Assembly: GCF_021412565.1 (NCBI RefSeq)
Contig: NZ_JAKCLJ010000001.1
Location: 248,001-312,000 of the forward strand
DNA from: Shewanella sp. AS1
GTDB lineage: Bacteria > Pseudomonadota > Gammaproteobacteria > Enterobacterales > Shewanellaceae
Direction of reading: 5' to 3'
Length of the DNA: 64,000 nt
Every line of letters starts with the position of its first letter. Positions within the stretch are counted from its first letter, which is position 1. Made by a program: the position numbers and the translations under genes. This document shows positions 1 to 8,521 of the stretch, one piece after another. The notes under the pieces are model-generated. The model was not told where the DNA came from and searched no databases. It saw nothing but the letters and a program-made list of their open reading frames with translations.

Positions 1-782
1 AGGCTGGCAACCACTTCACGGGTCTTCACGAAGACGATGGCGCGCTTAACCTCTTCCCGTTTAAGTATGTTGCACAGCAGGGCGAACTTGTGTTCCCTGT
101 TATCGGCCAGATGGAGCCACTGGTGGATCTTGGCTTTCTCGCTACGGGGTGGCTTGGTCTCGATAGTGACGGGATTGGTCAGCAGAGTCTGGGCGAACTT
201 GCTCACGCCGCCGCCCTCTAAGGTGGCTGAGAAGAGCATGTTTTGCTTACGTGAATGGGCCTGAATTGCTATCGACTGCACAGCCGAACTAAAGCCCATG
301 TCCAGCATGCGATCCGCTTCATCGATAACAAAAATTTCTACCGCCTGGGCATCGAACAGATCTTTGTCGAGATATTCCATCAAGCGTCCGGGCGTAGCCA
401 CCAGAATGTCGATATTCTCTTTTAAGGCTTTTTCTTGGGGCGCATAGGGAACGCCGCCTGTGATGATGGCGATATCCAGATCTAACCCTGTGGCGAGGTG
501 ACAGGCGTATCTGTGTACCTGACTGGCCAGCTCACGGGTAGGGGTTAAGATCAGCACTCGGGCCTGGCCTGAGAAGCGGCGCGGAAAATCGATCAGGTGC
601 TGCAGCGCAGGCAGTAAGAAGCTCGCCGTTTTACCCGTTCCTGTGGGCGCGCGAGCCAGAAGATCCTGCTGCTCTAGGCCTAAGGGAATGGTTTGTTGCT
701 GAATCGTGGTAGGCGTCTTGTGCCCCATCGCCTTGAGAGTATCGAGTAAGGTCTCATCAAGGTGGAAATCGTCAAATTGCAT
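1..782 (-). CDS. srmB: ATP-dependent DEAD-box RNA helicase SrmB (3' end outside window)
   Basis: Reading the minus strand from the ATG at 782 gives an open frame that runs off the left edge, so only about the first 260 residues are present. It starts MQFDDFHLDE and carries the Q-motif region, Walker A (APTGTGKT), motif Ia (TPTREL), motif Ib (TPGR-type), the DEAD box (IDEADRMLDMGF) and SAT (FSATLEG). SrmB is the helicase that helps early assembly of the 50S ribosomal subunit. The likeness to E. coli SrmB is collinear through the visible part (e.g. HLIDFPRR, ITGG, FSATLEG, KIHQW), so I prefer SrmB over RhlE or DeaD. It lies 91 bp downstream of trmN6 on the same strand; in E. coli the two are also neighbours. 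The C-terminal tail, which would settle the paralogue, is not visible. Confidence 0.9.
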   Translation of the reverse strand, partial: MQFDDFHLDETLLDTLKAMGHKTPTTIQQQTIPLGLEQQDLLARAPTGTGKTASFLLPALQHLIDFPRRFSGQARVLILTPTRELASQVHRYACHLATGLDLDIAIITGGVPYAPQEKALKENIDILVATPGRLMEYLDKDLFDAQAVEIFVIDEADRMLDMGFSSAVQSIAIQAHSRKQNMLFSATLEGGGVSKFAQTLLTNPVTIETKPPRSEKAKIHQWLHLADNREHKFALLCNILKREEVKRAIVFVKTREVVAS

Positions 783-873
783 GCGCGGCGTCTCAATAAA
801 TAATAGCGCGGCATTATACACCCAAAAGTGGCCTGAGTGCGAGAGACCAGGATAACCTCTGCGGCTTTCAGGG

Positions 874-1587
874 CTAGAGCTTAAGGTAAAAATCCCGTGT
901 CAGGTCGATCATGGCCTGAGTGTATTGCCCTTGCTTGGTGCGTATGGTCAGTGACTGGCGAAGGGGGGCGGTTTGTGTCTCTTCTGTTATATGGCCGATA
1001 AGCAGAAGATGCCTGTGGGCTTGTTTGCCTTCGACGCTGCTCACATCCAGCAGCGCCTCTAGACTCAGGCTGTGGCGGGGGAGAAGCGCGATAAACTCAA
1101 TCAGGCTGACACTTGGCAGAATAAGGCTCGCCTGACCATTGGGGAGCAAAAGCCTTTGAATACAATCGAGCAGCGCCTGAAAGTCTAGGCTGCTGGTGTG
1201 TCTGGCCTGGGCTCTGGTGGTTTTCTGTGACTGGGGGCCGTTGGCAAAATAGGGGGGATTACAGAGAATATGGTCGAAACGCTGCGCCGTGGCCTCACTC
1301 CAGCGGGTAACCGACTGATGGATAAGCACCATGCGATCGCGCCAGGGGCTGGCATCCATATTGGCCTGACAATCGAGCGCGGCGCCTGCGTCTATTTCGA
1401 TAGCGGTGATCTTAGCCCTGCTGCGCTGCGCCGCCATTAGAGAGAGTAAACCGCTGCCTGCGCCGATATCCAGAATATGATTTGCCCTGGTAAGGGGCGC
1501 CCAGGCACCGAGCACGACGCCATCGGTACTCACGGGCATGCCGCAGTGACTGTCCTGAATGTGAAATTGTTTAAAACTAAAAGGCAT
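874..1587 (-). CDS. trmN6: tRNA1(Val) (adenine(37)-N6)-methyltransferase TrmN6
   Basis: 237-residue cytosolic SAM-dependent methyltransferase that makes N6-methyladenosine at position 37 of tRNA-Val. The SAM-binding motif I is visible near residues 38-47 (LDIGAGSGLL), followed by an acidic end of strand 2 (AIEID) and the catalytic NPPY motif (HILCNPPYF) around residue 110, which is typical of amino-group N6-adenine methyltransferases. Length and N-terminus (PFSFKQFHI) match the YfiC/TrmN6 family. It sits just upstream of srmB on the same strand and may be co-transcribed with it. No other family fits as well. Confidence 0.9.
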   Translation of the reverse strand: MPFSFKQFHIQDSHCGMPVSTDGVVLGAWAPLTRANHILDIGAGSGLLSLMAAQRSRAKITAIEIDAGAALDCQANMDASPWRDRMVLIHQSVTRWSEATAQRFDHILCNPPYFANGPQSQKTTRAQARHTSSLDFQALLDCIQRLLLPNGQASLILPSVSLIEFIALLPRHSLSLEALLDVSSVEGKQAHRHLLLIGHITEETQTAPLRQSLTIRTKQGQYTQAMIDLTRDFYLKL

Positions 1588-2039
1588 GGGGTTGGATTAT
1601 GGCCTTAGGATGGGGAGATTGTACGTGATTCTTGCTGCCCTAGACAGGCGCGCCTTAAGGATCGCTTTGTTCATTAAATGGAGTCTAGCTGTAAAGGGTG
1701 TGATAATTTGGTTCTCGTTTTGCTAAATCCTTGCTGTTAAATGCGCCATGCTGCTTGAGTTTGCTTGTTAATCCCTGGGGATTTTGATAATAGTATCACC
1801 GTCCTTTTGCGGGATTTATCCGCAAATTGGCCCAGGTAATCGAGTTTGAGTGCATAGTTAGCGTCAGTTAATCCTGCAGTTGTTCAATAAATAACCCATA
1901 CAGGGTTGGATTTACCATTCTATAGTGTAATTAAAGATTTACACCGATATATTGCAGTGACCTCTGAGTCACTGCCCATTAAGTGATTAATTATAATTAT
2001 AAAAACAGATTAACGAGGCTATTTGTGCATAAGAGTGAA
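1588..2039. other. Intergenic region between trmN6 and brnQ
   Basis: About 450 bases without a supported gene. It must hold the promoters for trmN6 (leftward) and brnQ (rightward). The right part is AT-rich, consistent with promoter DNA. I see no clear inverted repeat, RNA gene or riboswitch in it. Confidence 0.4.
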
Positions 2040-3356
2040 ATGAGTTTGACCGACACCCTAGGTTTAGGGTTTATGACCTTTGCCTTTTTCTTAGGCGCAG
2101 GAAATCTGATTTTTCCGCCATTGGCAGGCTTTCTAGCGGGGGAAAACATGCCTCTGGCCATGTTAGGCTTCTTGCTAACGGCCGTGACTTTGCCGCTGGT
2201 GACCCTGATCGCCGTGGCGAAAGCCAATGGTAAGGTGATGGGGCTTTTACCTGTTGCCGCTGCGACAATCTTTGCCGTGTCTATCTATATTATTATCGGG
2301 CCTGCCTTTGCGGCACCCCGTGCTGGGCTAGTCGCCTATGAGATGGGCTTTAAGCCTTTTGTCGCCGATAGCAGCACAACGATGATGCTGGCGGGCCTCG
2401 AACTCAATAGCTCACAGTTATTCTATACCCTGATCTTCTTCACTATCGCTATGCTGCTGTCGCTGTTTCCAGGGAAATTGCTCGACAGCGTAGGTAAGAT
2501 ATTGACCCCAATTATGATTGTTCTGCTAGTGGGACTGGCATTGGCGGTGTTCATTTTCCCTGCCAGCGTACCTGCATTGCCTGCGGGTGACTATCAGTCT
2601 CATCCTCTGGTGAAAGGTGTGCTTGAGGGCTATAACACCATGGATACCCTGGCATCCCTCATCTTCGGTATGTTGATTATCGATATTCTGCGTAAGAAAG
2701 GGATTGAGGCGCCAGCCGAGCAGACCAAATATCTGGTGCGCGCGGCCTTTATCGCCGCCGCAGGTCTGGCGTTTGTGTATATCTCTTTATTCTTCTTGGG
2801 TGCTGGCGCGGGCGATTTAGCCAAAGGCGCCGATAATGGCGGCATGATTTTAACTAATTATGTTAACCATCAGTTCGGTTCCCTGGGTCAGACATTGCTG
2901 GCTGCGGTCGTGACCCTTGCCTGTCTGACGACTGTGGTGGGTCTTGTTTCAGCTTGTGCTGAATACTTTAATGAGCTGATGCCAAGATTCTCTTATCGCC
3001 TGCTGGTGGTCATCATGAGTCTGGCCTGTGCCACAGTGGCTAACATAGGTCTGGCAGAGCTAATCCATATCAGTATTCCTGTGCTGGTGACTGTGTATCC
3101 GGTTGCGATCGCTTTGGTGCTGGTAACTTATCTGACCGAACGTTTTGCCAGACCTGAACTGGCCCACAGAACCGTACTGAGCGTGGCTTTGCTGTTTGGC
3201 ATACTCGATGGTCTTAATGCGGCGGGCTTAGATATGAGCGCCTTTAGCCAAATTCCTCTGTTTGCCGAAGGCATGGCCTGGCTGCTGCCGACTCTGCTGA
3301 CGACCGGCGCCTGCTTGTTAATCAAATCTTCCAAGTCACCCAAAGCGGCAGGCTGA
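2040..3356 (+). CDS. brnQ: Branched-chain amino acid transporter BrnQ (LIVCS family)
   Basis: Inner-membrane Na+- or H+-coupled carrier for leucine, isoleucine and valine. From the ATG at 2040 the protein is 438 residues, nearly the same as E. coli BrnQ, and begins with the family N-terminus (LGLGFMTFAFFLGAGNLIFPP). About twelve hydrophobic segments follow, with family signatures such as FPGKLLDSVG, YNTMDTLASLIFG and LFGILDGLNAAG. An in-frame ATG at 1983 would add 19 residues rich in lysine, arginine and asparagine that the family does not have, so I chose 2040; the ribosome-binding site is weak in both cases. The gene is monocistronic and ends in a strong terminator at 3387-3424. Confidence 0.92.
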   Translation: MSLTDTLGLGFMTFAFFLGAGNLIFPPLAGFLAGENMPLAMLGFLLTAVTLPLVTLIAVAKANGKVMGLLPVAAATIFAVSIYIIIGPAFAAPRAGLVAYEMGFKPFVADSSTTMMLAGLELNSSQLFYTLIFFTIAMLLSLFPGKLLDSVGKILTPIMIVLLVGLALAVFIFPASVPALPAGDYQSHPLVKGVLEGYNTMDTLASLIFGMLIIDILRKKGIEAPAEQTKYLVRAAFIAAAGLAFVYISLFFLGAGAGDLAKGADNGGMILTNYVNHQFGSLGQTLLAAVVTLACLTTVVGLVSACAEYFNELMPRFSYRLLVVIMSLACATVANIGLAELIHISIPVLVTVYPVAIALVLVTYLTERFARPELAHRTVLSVALLFGILDGLNAAGLDMSAFSQIPLFAEGMAWLLPTLLTTGACLLIKSSKSPKAAG

Positions 3357-3386
3357 TTGCTTAGCTTGGTCTGAGTCGCGTAAGAT

Positions 3387-3424
3387 AACGGTGTTGATTC
3401 TTAAGAGTTAACACCGTTTTTTTA
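3387..3424 (+). terminator. Rho-independent terminator after brnQ
   Basis: AACGGTGTT (3387-3395) pairs with AACACCGTT (3410-3418) and is followed by a T run. It separates brnQ from the xerD operon. Confidence 0.85.
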
Positions 3425-3448
3425 TGAGCGATTTAATAAGGATGCAGG

Positions 3449-4384
3449 GTGACGAATAGGGCAAGGCACAGGGCAACTGACAGGGCTGAAGAGTATCAAA
3501 TCGACAGCCTTATTGAACCTTTCCTCGACGATTTATGGTCGCGTAAGGGGCTGAGCGATAATACCCTCAGTGCCTATCGCAGCGATCTTTGCCATTTCGA
3601 CAGATTTGTCCAAGCCAAAGGCCGGGAGCTTGAGAGTGTGGATCAGGCCTTGATCCGTGATTACTTGAGCCTGAGGTTCGACAAGGCGTTTGCCAAGAGC
3701 AGCAGTGCCAGATTGATCAGCAGCCTCAGAGCCTTTTATCGCTATCTGCTGCTGCAAAAAACGATACAAATCGATCCCACCGCCCTGATTAAGCCCCCGA
3801 AACTGGAACGTAAACTGCCTGACTCTCTGAGCGAGGCCGATGTGGATCGCCTGCTCGGTGAGCCGCATCTTGATGACCCGGTGGAGTGTCGCGATCGCGC
3901 CATGCTGGAGCTGCTCTATGCCTGTGGGCTGCGTGTCACTGAGCTGGTGAGCCTGACCTTAGATCAGATAAGTCTGCGCCAAGGCGTAGTGCGTATAGTG
4001 GGTAAGGGCAGCAAGGAGCGTTTGGTCCCCCTTGGAGAGATGGCAATTAATGAGATTGAATCTTACCTGGTCAGCGCACGGCCTGAGCTGCTAAAAGGCA
4101 ATGCCAGCGATGTGGTGTTTCCTTCCAAGCGCGGCACCATGATGACCCGCCAGACCTTCTGGCACCGTATTAAGCTCTACGCGTTGCGCGCCGGGATAAG
4201 TGTGCACCTGTCACCCCACACGCTACGCCACGCCTTTGCGACCCACCTGCTTAACCATGGTGCGGACCTGCGGGCGGTGCAGTTATTGCTGGGTCACAGC
4301 GATCTGTCCACCACCCAAATTTACACCCATGTGGCCAAGGCAAGGTTGTCTGCCCTGCATCTGCAGCACCATCCTCGGGGATAG
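3449..4384 (+). CDS. xerD: Site-specific tyrosine recombinase XerD
   Basis: 311-residue recombinase that with XerC resolves chromosome dimers at dif during division. An N-terminal SAM-like core-binding domain (about residues 15-105) precedes the catalytic domain. Catalytic residues are visible: Arg in CGLRVTEL (near 160), Lys in GKGSKERL, HTLRH (His257, Arg260), LGH (His283) and the nucleophile Tyr292 (TQIYTHV). The start is the GTG at 3449 preceded by AAGGATG. It heads the conserved xerD-dsbC-recJ order known from E. coli, which distinguishes it from XerC and from integron or phage integrases. Confidence 0.93.
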   Translation: MTNRARHRATDRAEEYQIDSLIEPFLDDLWSRKGLSDNTLSAYRSDLCHFDRFVQAKGRELESVDQALIRDYLSLRFDKAFAKSSSARLISSLRAFYRYLLLQKTIQIDPTALIKPPKLERKLPDSLSEADVDRLLGEPHLDDPVECRDRAMLELLYACGLRVTELVSLTLDQISLRQGVVRIVGKGSKERLVPLGEMAINEIESYLVSARPELLKGNASDVVFPSKRGTMMTRQTFWHRIKLYALRAGISVHLSPHTLRHAFATHLLNHGADLRAVQLLLGHSDLSTTQIYTHVAKARLSALHLQHHPRG

Positions 4385-4566
4385 TAATGCAGGGATGACA
4401 CCGATAGCTGGGTTTCTGTTACCGAATAATTTGCTTTACGGGTCCTGACGCTGTAACTTTTCAGCCCTTGATCAGGTCTAATATGTTGGCCCTGGAATAC
4501 CTTCTATCTTAGGGGTTACTTTTGTTCGGTTTACTGTTGCCACCTAAATTTTGTACAGGATAACTA

Positions 4567-5295
4567 ATGAAGCTTACGCGAACTTTAACCTTGTTATGCA
4601 CCCTCTTTACCTTGCCTTTGGCGATGGCTGCATCGAGTAATACAGCTGATCATCAGCTTAAACAGAAACTCTCTGAGACCTTGAGCGTAGAGATCACCAG
4701 TCTTAAGCCCGCCCCTATTGCAGGTTTATATGAGGCGATCACTAATCGCGGCGTAATTTATATCAGCGAAGATGGCTCAAAGCTGTTTCACGGTAATATC
4801 TATGATCTCGAAAATGGGATGCAGAACCTGACCGAGGTGGCGCTGGCGGGTCCTCGTCTGGAGCAGATCAAACCCTTCGAAGATAAGATGCTGGTCTATA
4901 AAGCGAAAAACGAAAAGCATGTGATCACCGTCTTTACCGATATTACCTGTGGCTACTGTCGTAAGCTGCATCAGGAGATGGCAGAATTTAACGATCTTGG
5001 AGTCACTGTGCGTTATTTAGCCTTCCCACGTCAGGGCATCCCCTCTAAAAATGCCAACGATATGGCCGCGGTCTGGTGTTCTGCCGACCCACTTAAAGCC
5101 ATGGATGATGCAAAGGCGGGCAAGCAAGTGGACAATGCCAAGCAGTGTGATGCTCAAATTGCCGAGCAATACAGACTGGGTCAGAGTCTGGGCGTCACCG
5201 GTACGCCAGCGATCATCTTAGAAGATGGCAGCATGATCCCAGGCTATCAGCCAGCAAAACAGCTGCTACAAGCGATGGAACAAACCAAGAAATAG
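4567..5295 (+). CDS. dsbC: Periplasmic thiol:disulfide isomerase DsbC
   Basis: 242 residues with a cleavable signal peptide (LCTLFTLPLAMAA). DsbC is a V-shaped dimer that reshuffles wrong disulfides in the periplasm and is kept reduced by DsbD. The N-terminal dimerisation region (about 25-85) is followed by a thioredoxin fold with the active site CGYC at residues 128-131, the structural cysteine pair (WCSADP and QCDAQI) and the cis-proline loop (GVTGTPAI). A good ribosome-binding site (AGGATAA) precedes the ATG. It lies between xerD and recJ as in E. coli, but a strong terminator follows, so recJ probably has its own promoter. Confidence 0.93.
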   Translation: MKLTRTLTLLCTLFTLPLAMAASSNTADHQLKQKLSETLSVEITSLKPAPIAGLYEAITNRGVIYISEDGSKLFHGNIYDLENGMQNLTEVALAGPRLEQIKPFEDKMLVYKAKNEKHVITVFTDITCGYCRKLHQEMAEFNDLGVTVRYLAFPRQGIPSKNANDMAAVWCSADPLKAMDDAKAGKQVDNAKQCDAQIAEQYRLGQSLGVTGTPAIILEDGSMIPGYQPAKQLLQAMEQTKK

Positions 5296-5313
5296 CGCTT
5301 AGTTGCCTGTATT

Positions 5314-5339
5314 AAGGTGAGCTTAGGCTCACCTTTTTT
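5314..5339 (+). terminator. Rho-independent terminator after dsbC
   Basis: AAGGTGAGC (5314-5322) pairs with GCTCACCTT (5327-5335) across a 4-base loop and is followed by a T run. It separates dsbC from recJ. Confidence 0.85.
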
Positions 5340-5543
5340 ATGCCTGTTGGAAACTATTAAGCCTATATCTGATCCTAAGCTTTAGCGCTAAGAGTCAGAA
5401 AGGCTAACGGCCATACAGTCAACTCATACAGACGAAACTCAAGCCGGCTAAACTCAAGCAAGTAAAGTAAGATTTTTCACTGGGCGATGGCTTTGTTATG
5501 CTAACGCCACTCATTTCCCTTTGTCAGTCAGGTTATCCTTGTC

Positions 5544-7268
5544 GTGATCCATAAGATAGTGCGCCGTCAGAAAGTGGATGATAGTCATCTTCCAGACCAT
5601 TTCTCTCCCATACTTAAACAGATCTACGCCAGCCGCGGTTGTAGTGATGAGGATTGCGAGTTGTCACTGCAGGGGCTGCTCAGACCCGACACCCTAAAGG
5701 ATGTGGATCTGGCCGCCGCCATCATAGCCGATGCTATCGCCGCCAATCGCCGAATTTTGATCATGGGGGATTTCGATGCCGATGGCGCCACCTCCACCTG
5801 CGTCTGTCTGCTCGCCTTAAGGATGATGGGGGCGCAGCAGCTCGATTATCTTATCCCCAATCGCTTCGACTATGGCTATGGCTTAAGTCCGGAAATCGTT
5901 AAGGTGGCCTATGAGAAGGGCGCCGAGCTGCTGATCACTGTGGATAACGGTATCTCCTCCATCGAGGGGGTGAATGACGCCAAAGCGCTGGGGATGCAGG
6001 TGGTGATCACAGACCACCATCTGCCGGGCAGTCAGGTTCCCGCTGCCGATGCCATAGTCAATCCCAACCAGCAGGATTGTCAGTTTGCCAGTAAGTCCAT
6101 CGCCGGTGTCGGGGTCGCTTTTTACCTGATGAGCGCACTGCGCGCTGAGTTAAGGCAGCGAAACTGGTATCAAGCCCAGGGCATAAGCGAGCCCAACCTC
6201 GCCACGCTGCTGGATATAGTCGCCCTGGGCACTGTGGCCGATGTGGTCTCCTTAGATACCAATAACCGTATTTTGGTGGATGCGGGCTTGAAGCGGGTGC
6301 GCGCCGGGCGCTGTCGCCCCGGGATCACCGCCTTGCTCGAAGTCGCCAAACGCAACACAGCCCGTATCGTCGCTTCCGACTTTGGTTTTGCCGTCGGCCC
6401 GAGGCTGAACGCCGCGGGGCGGTTAGATGAGATGAAACTCGGGGTGGAAACCCTGCTGTGTGACGATATCATGCTGGCAAGGCGCATGGCCAGCGAGCTC
6501 GACAGTCTCAACGCCGAGCGGCGCGATTTAGAGGCGGACATGCAGCAGGAGGCGCTCAAGAGTTTAGCGGCTTTGTCTTTGGATGAATCGCAACTGCCCT
6601 GGGGGATCGCCCTCTATCAAGAGGATTGGCACCAGGGGGTGATAGGCATTTTGGCGTCCCGCATCAAGGATAGATACCACAGGCCGGTGATCGCCTTTGC
6701 TAAGGCAAGCGATGAAGAATTAAAGGGGTCGGCGCGCTCCATTAAGGGCCTGCACATGCGGGACTTGCTGGAGCTGATCAACGCCAGAAATCCTGGGATG
6801 ATCATCAAATTCGGCGGCCATGCCATGGCGGCGGGACTGTCCCTTAAAGCCGGTGAGTTTGCACGCTTCGCCAAAGCCTATGATGAGGCGGTGCGCGAGC
6901 TACTGGCGCCCGAGCAGTTAACCGGCGAGTTGGTTAGCGATGGTGAACTCGCGCCCCATCAGCTCACCATGGAGCTTGCCAGAGAGCTGCGCGATGCAGG
7001 CCCCTGGGGACAGAATTTCCCCGAGCCGCTGTTTGATGGCTATTTTCGCATAGTGCAGCAGCGCATCGTCGGCGAGCGGCATCTTAAGTTGGTGCTGGAA
7101 ACCGAGTGCGGCCAAATCATGCTGGACGGCATCGCCTTTAATGTGGATCTCACCACCTGGCCCGATGCGACCATTCAATATGCCCAGCTCGCCTACAAGC
7201 TAGATATCAACGAGTTTAGGGGCAATGAGACCCTGCAGCTGATGGTGGAACAGATCGAGCCTAAATAA
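5544..7268 (+). CDS. recJ: Single-stranded-DNA-specific 5'-3' exonuclease RecJ
   Basis: 574-residue exonuclease of the DHH phosphoesterase family, acting in recombination (RecF pathway) and mismatch and base-excision repair. The metal-binding motifs are in order: DFDADGATS (about residue 76), TVDNG, TDHH and ALGTVADV, then the DHHA1 nucleic-acid-binding motif FGGHAMAAGL. Length is the family norm. The start is a GTG at 5544 (MIHKIVRRQ). In E. coli prfB and lysS follow recJ; here they are replaced by an AT-rich cassette block beginning within about 400 bp of the stop codon. Confidence 0.93.
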   Translation: MIHKIVRRQKVDDSHLPDHFSPILKQIYASRGCSDEDCELSLQGLLRPDTLKDVDLAAAIIADAIAANRRILIMGDFDADGATSTCVCLLALRMMGAQQLDYLIPNRFDYGYGLSPEIVKVAYEKGAELLITVDNGISSIEGVNDAKALGMQVVITDHHLPGSQVPAADAIVNPNQQDCQFASKSIAGVGVAFYLMSALRAELRQRNWYQAQGISEPNLATLLDIVALGTVADVVSLDTNNRILVDAGLKRVRAGRCRPGITALLEVAKRNTARIVASDFGFAVGPRLNAAGRLDEMKLGVETLLCDDIMLARRMASELDSLNAERRDLEADMQQEALKSLAALSLDESQLPWGIALYQEDWHQGVIGILASRIKDRYHRPVIAFAKASDEELKGSARSIKGLHMRDLLELINARNPGMIIKFGGHAMAAGLSLKAGEFARFAKAYDEAVRELLAPEQLTGELVSDGELAPHQLTMELARELRDAGPWGQNFPEPLFDGYFRIVQQRIVGERHLKLVLETECGQIMLDGIAFNVDLTTWPDATIQYAQLAYKLDINEFRGNETLQLMVEQIEPK

Positions 7269-7330
7269 TCGCTTCCATTTCCCTATGGGTTGCGGTGGAA
7301 GATGACCTTATGCTGTAGGCGCTGCTTCGA

Positions 7331-7400
7331 CACGCTGCAAGTACGTCCCTGTAAGCTCTTCCGTGACATTCATGTCACGGAAGGTCTCAACAGCATCTAC
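7331..7400. repeat. REP-like Shewanella intergenic repeat, copy 1
   Basis: A roughly 70-bp element with an inner hairpin, TTCCGTGACA (7359-7368) against TGTCACGGAA (7373-7382), and conserved outer strings (ACGCTGCAAGTACGTCCCTG on the left, CAACAGCATC on the right). It aligns with a second copy at 11847-11912. From memory, repeats of this form are common between Shewanella genes. It follows recJ and could act as a transcript-end or REP-type element. Confidence 0.6.
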
Positions 7401-7503
7401 ACTGGGTCATTTTCTCAGTTATTAAAAAATAAATGTCATTAAAATTAGTAGCTTATTGTTTTTAGAGAATAGAGTATTGAGAGTAAATACTAGATTTGGA
7501 AAA

Positions 7504-7636
7504 CGCCCATTCGCGTATTTCCTGATGGTATTTTTAAACGAATGCTGATAAGTTCTTTGTATACAAAGAGTTAACAATGCGCGTTTCACTGGTCTAATTA
7601 GGTAAATGCGCATGCACGCTAATAAGATGTTAGCCT
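7504..7636 (+). repeat. 130-bp repeat X, copy 1, in front of the channel gene
   Basis: This segment aligns along its length with 12002-12131. Shared blocks include GATGGT, TGATAAGTTC, AGTTAAC, TGCGCGTTT, GCGCATGC and CTAATAAG. It holds a perfect palindrome CTTTGTATACAAAG (7555-7568) and an imperfect stem TGCGCGTTT / AAATGCGCA, and ends GATGTTAGCC. Each copy lies just before a cassette-type gene. The right part resembles a degenerate attC or attI-like boundary, but the two arms are too unequal to call it a standard attC. Confidence 0.6.
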
Positions 7637-7660
7637 AAAAAATGAGAAGCATACTTAATA

Positions 7661-8521
7661 ATGGCCGCAAATAAGTTTTCAATTTCTGGTAAACCTACTC
7701 GGACAGACTCCCATGATGAGTTTATGAAGCAGGAGGTAAATGGTGTATTTGAAGATATTCTATATTTTCCCAACCAGTTCAATCCTGATTCATCAAAGGT
7801 TCTGAAGCAGAAAAACAAAACCTTTAGAAATGTGTCTTTTAAAGATACAGAATTTAGTAATGTAAGCTTCGTGTATTGTAATTTTGAGGGCTGTTTGCTT
7901 CTTAGCTCAAAGTTCATAGACTGTGAATTCATCGACTGCCAGTTCATTGATACCAACACCAATAAGTCCTCTTTTGAAAGAACCCTTATCGACCCAGCAT
8001 ATTTCAAGAAGAATTTTGATTTAAAGGCTGACACGAACATAGCTGCAGACCTATATCACAGCCTATACAAAAACCTAAGCAATGAAAGACAGCCAGACAG
8101 AGCCAAACAAAGCCTTTACATGATGCATCGTGCAGAAAATGCGCACCTCAATTCACAGTTACGTCGTAAAAAAATTAAATTACCGACATTCTTGTGGAAA
8201 AAGTTAACTCATGCTTTTGATTTCTTAACTTCTGGTTATGGGCTAAAGTTATACAGAGTTCTACTTACATTCGTTTTTATAGTTTCATTCTTTTCTGGAA
8301 TCAATTATTTGTTCCGAAGAGAGTTTTTTGGTGATGGTGTTATTAGCTCATTACTTGATTCTATATACTTCACTTTGGTTACCCTGACGACCCTTGGTTA
8401 TGGGGATATGTATCCTACCACTCAAATAGGAAAGCTTGTTATTGCAGGGGAGGTTACATTAGGGATCGTTGTTATTTCGTTGTTTCTGACATCAATCAGT
8501 TCTAGGGTGATACGGACATGA
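7661..8521 (+). CDS. Pentapeptide-repeat protein fused to a two-helix potassium-channel pore
   Basis: 286 residues. The N-terminal part (about 50-110) has pentapeptide-like repeats (FRNVSFKDTEFSNVSF, then CEFIDCQFID), which form a right-handed beta-helix. A basic linker (residues about 160-185) leads to transmembrane helix 1 (VLLTFVFIVSFFSGINYLF), a re-entrant pore with the selectivity motif TLTTLGYGD near residue 242, and transmembrane helix 2 (LVIAGEVTLGIVVISLFL). This is the Ion_trans_2 channel plan, so I infer a K+ channel gated by its cytoplasmic beta-helix domain. The stop overlaps the next ORF (ATGA), implying translational coupling. Codon and base composition are AT-rich compared with recJ, fitting a mobile cassette. 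Confidence 0.8.
   Translation: MAANKFSISGKPTRTDSHDEFMKQEVNGVFEDILYFPNQFNPDSSKVLKQKNKTFRNVSFKDTEFSNVSFVYCNFEGCLLLSSKFIDCEFIDCQFIDTNTNKSSFERTLIDPAYFKKNFDLKADTNIAADLYHSLYKNLSNERQPDRAKQSLYMMHRAENAHLNSQLRRKKIKLPTFLWKKLTHAFDFLTSGYGLKLYRVLLTFVFIVSFFSGINYLFRREFFGDGVISSLLDSIYFTLVTLTTLGYGDMYPTTQIGKLVIAGEVTLGIVVISLFLTSISSRVIRT

Noticed and set aside
3449..4384. Tyrosine recombinase near the cassette block as the missing integron integrase
   Set aside because: It has XerD length and motifs, lies in the conserved xerD-dsbC-recJ order, and shows no extra segment typical of IntI enzymes.
4200..4448. Plus-strand frame overlapping the xerD 3' end
   Set aside because: It is out of frame with the clear XerD catalytic motifs and has no ribosome-binding site.
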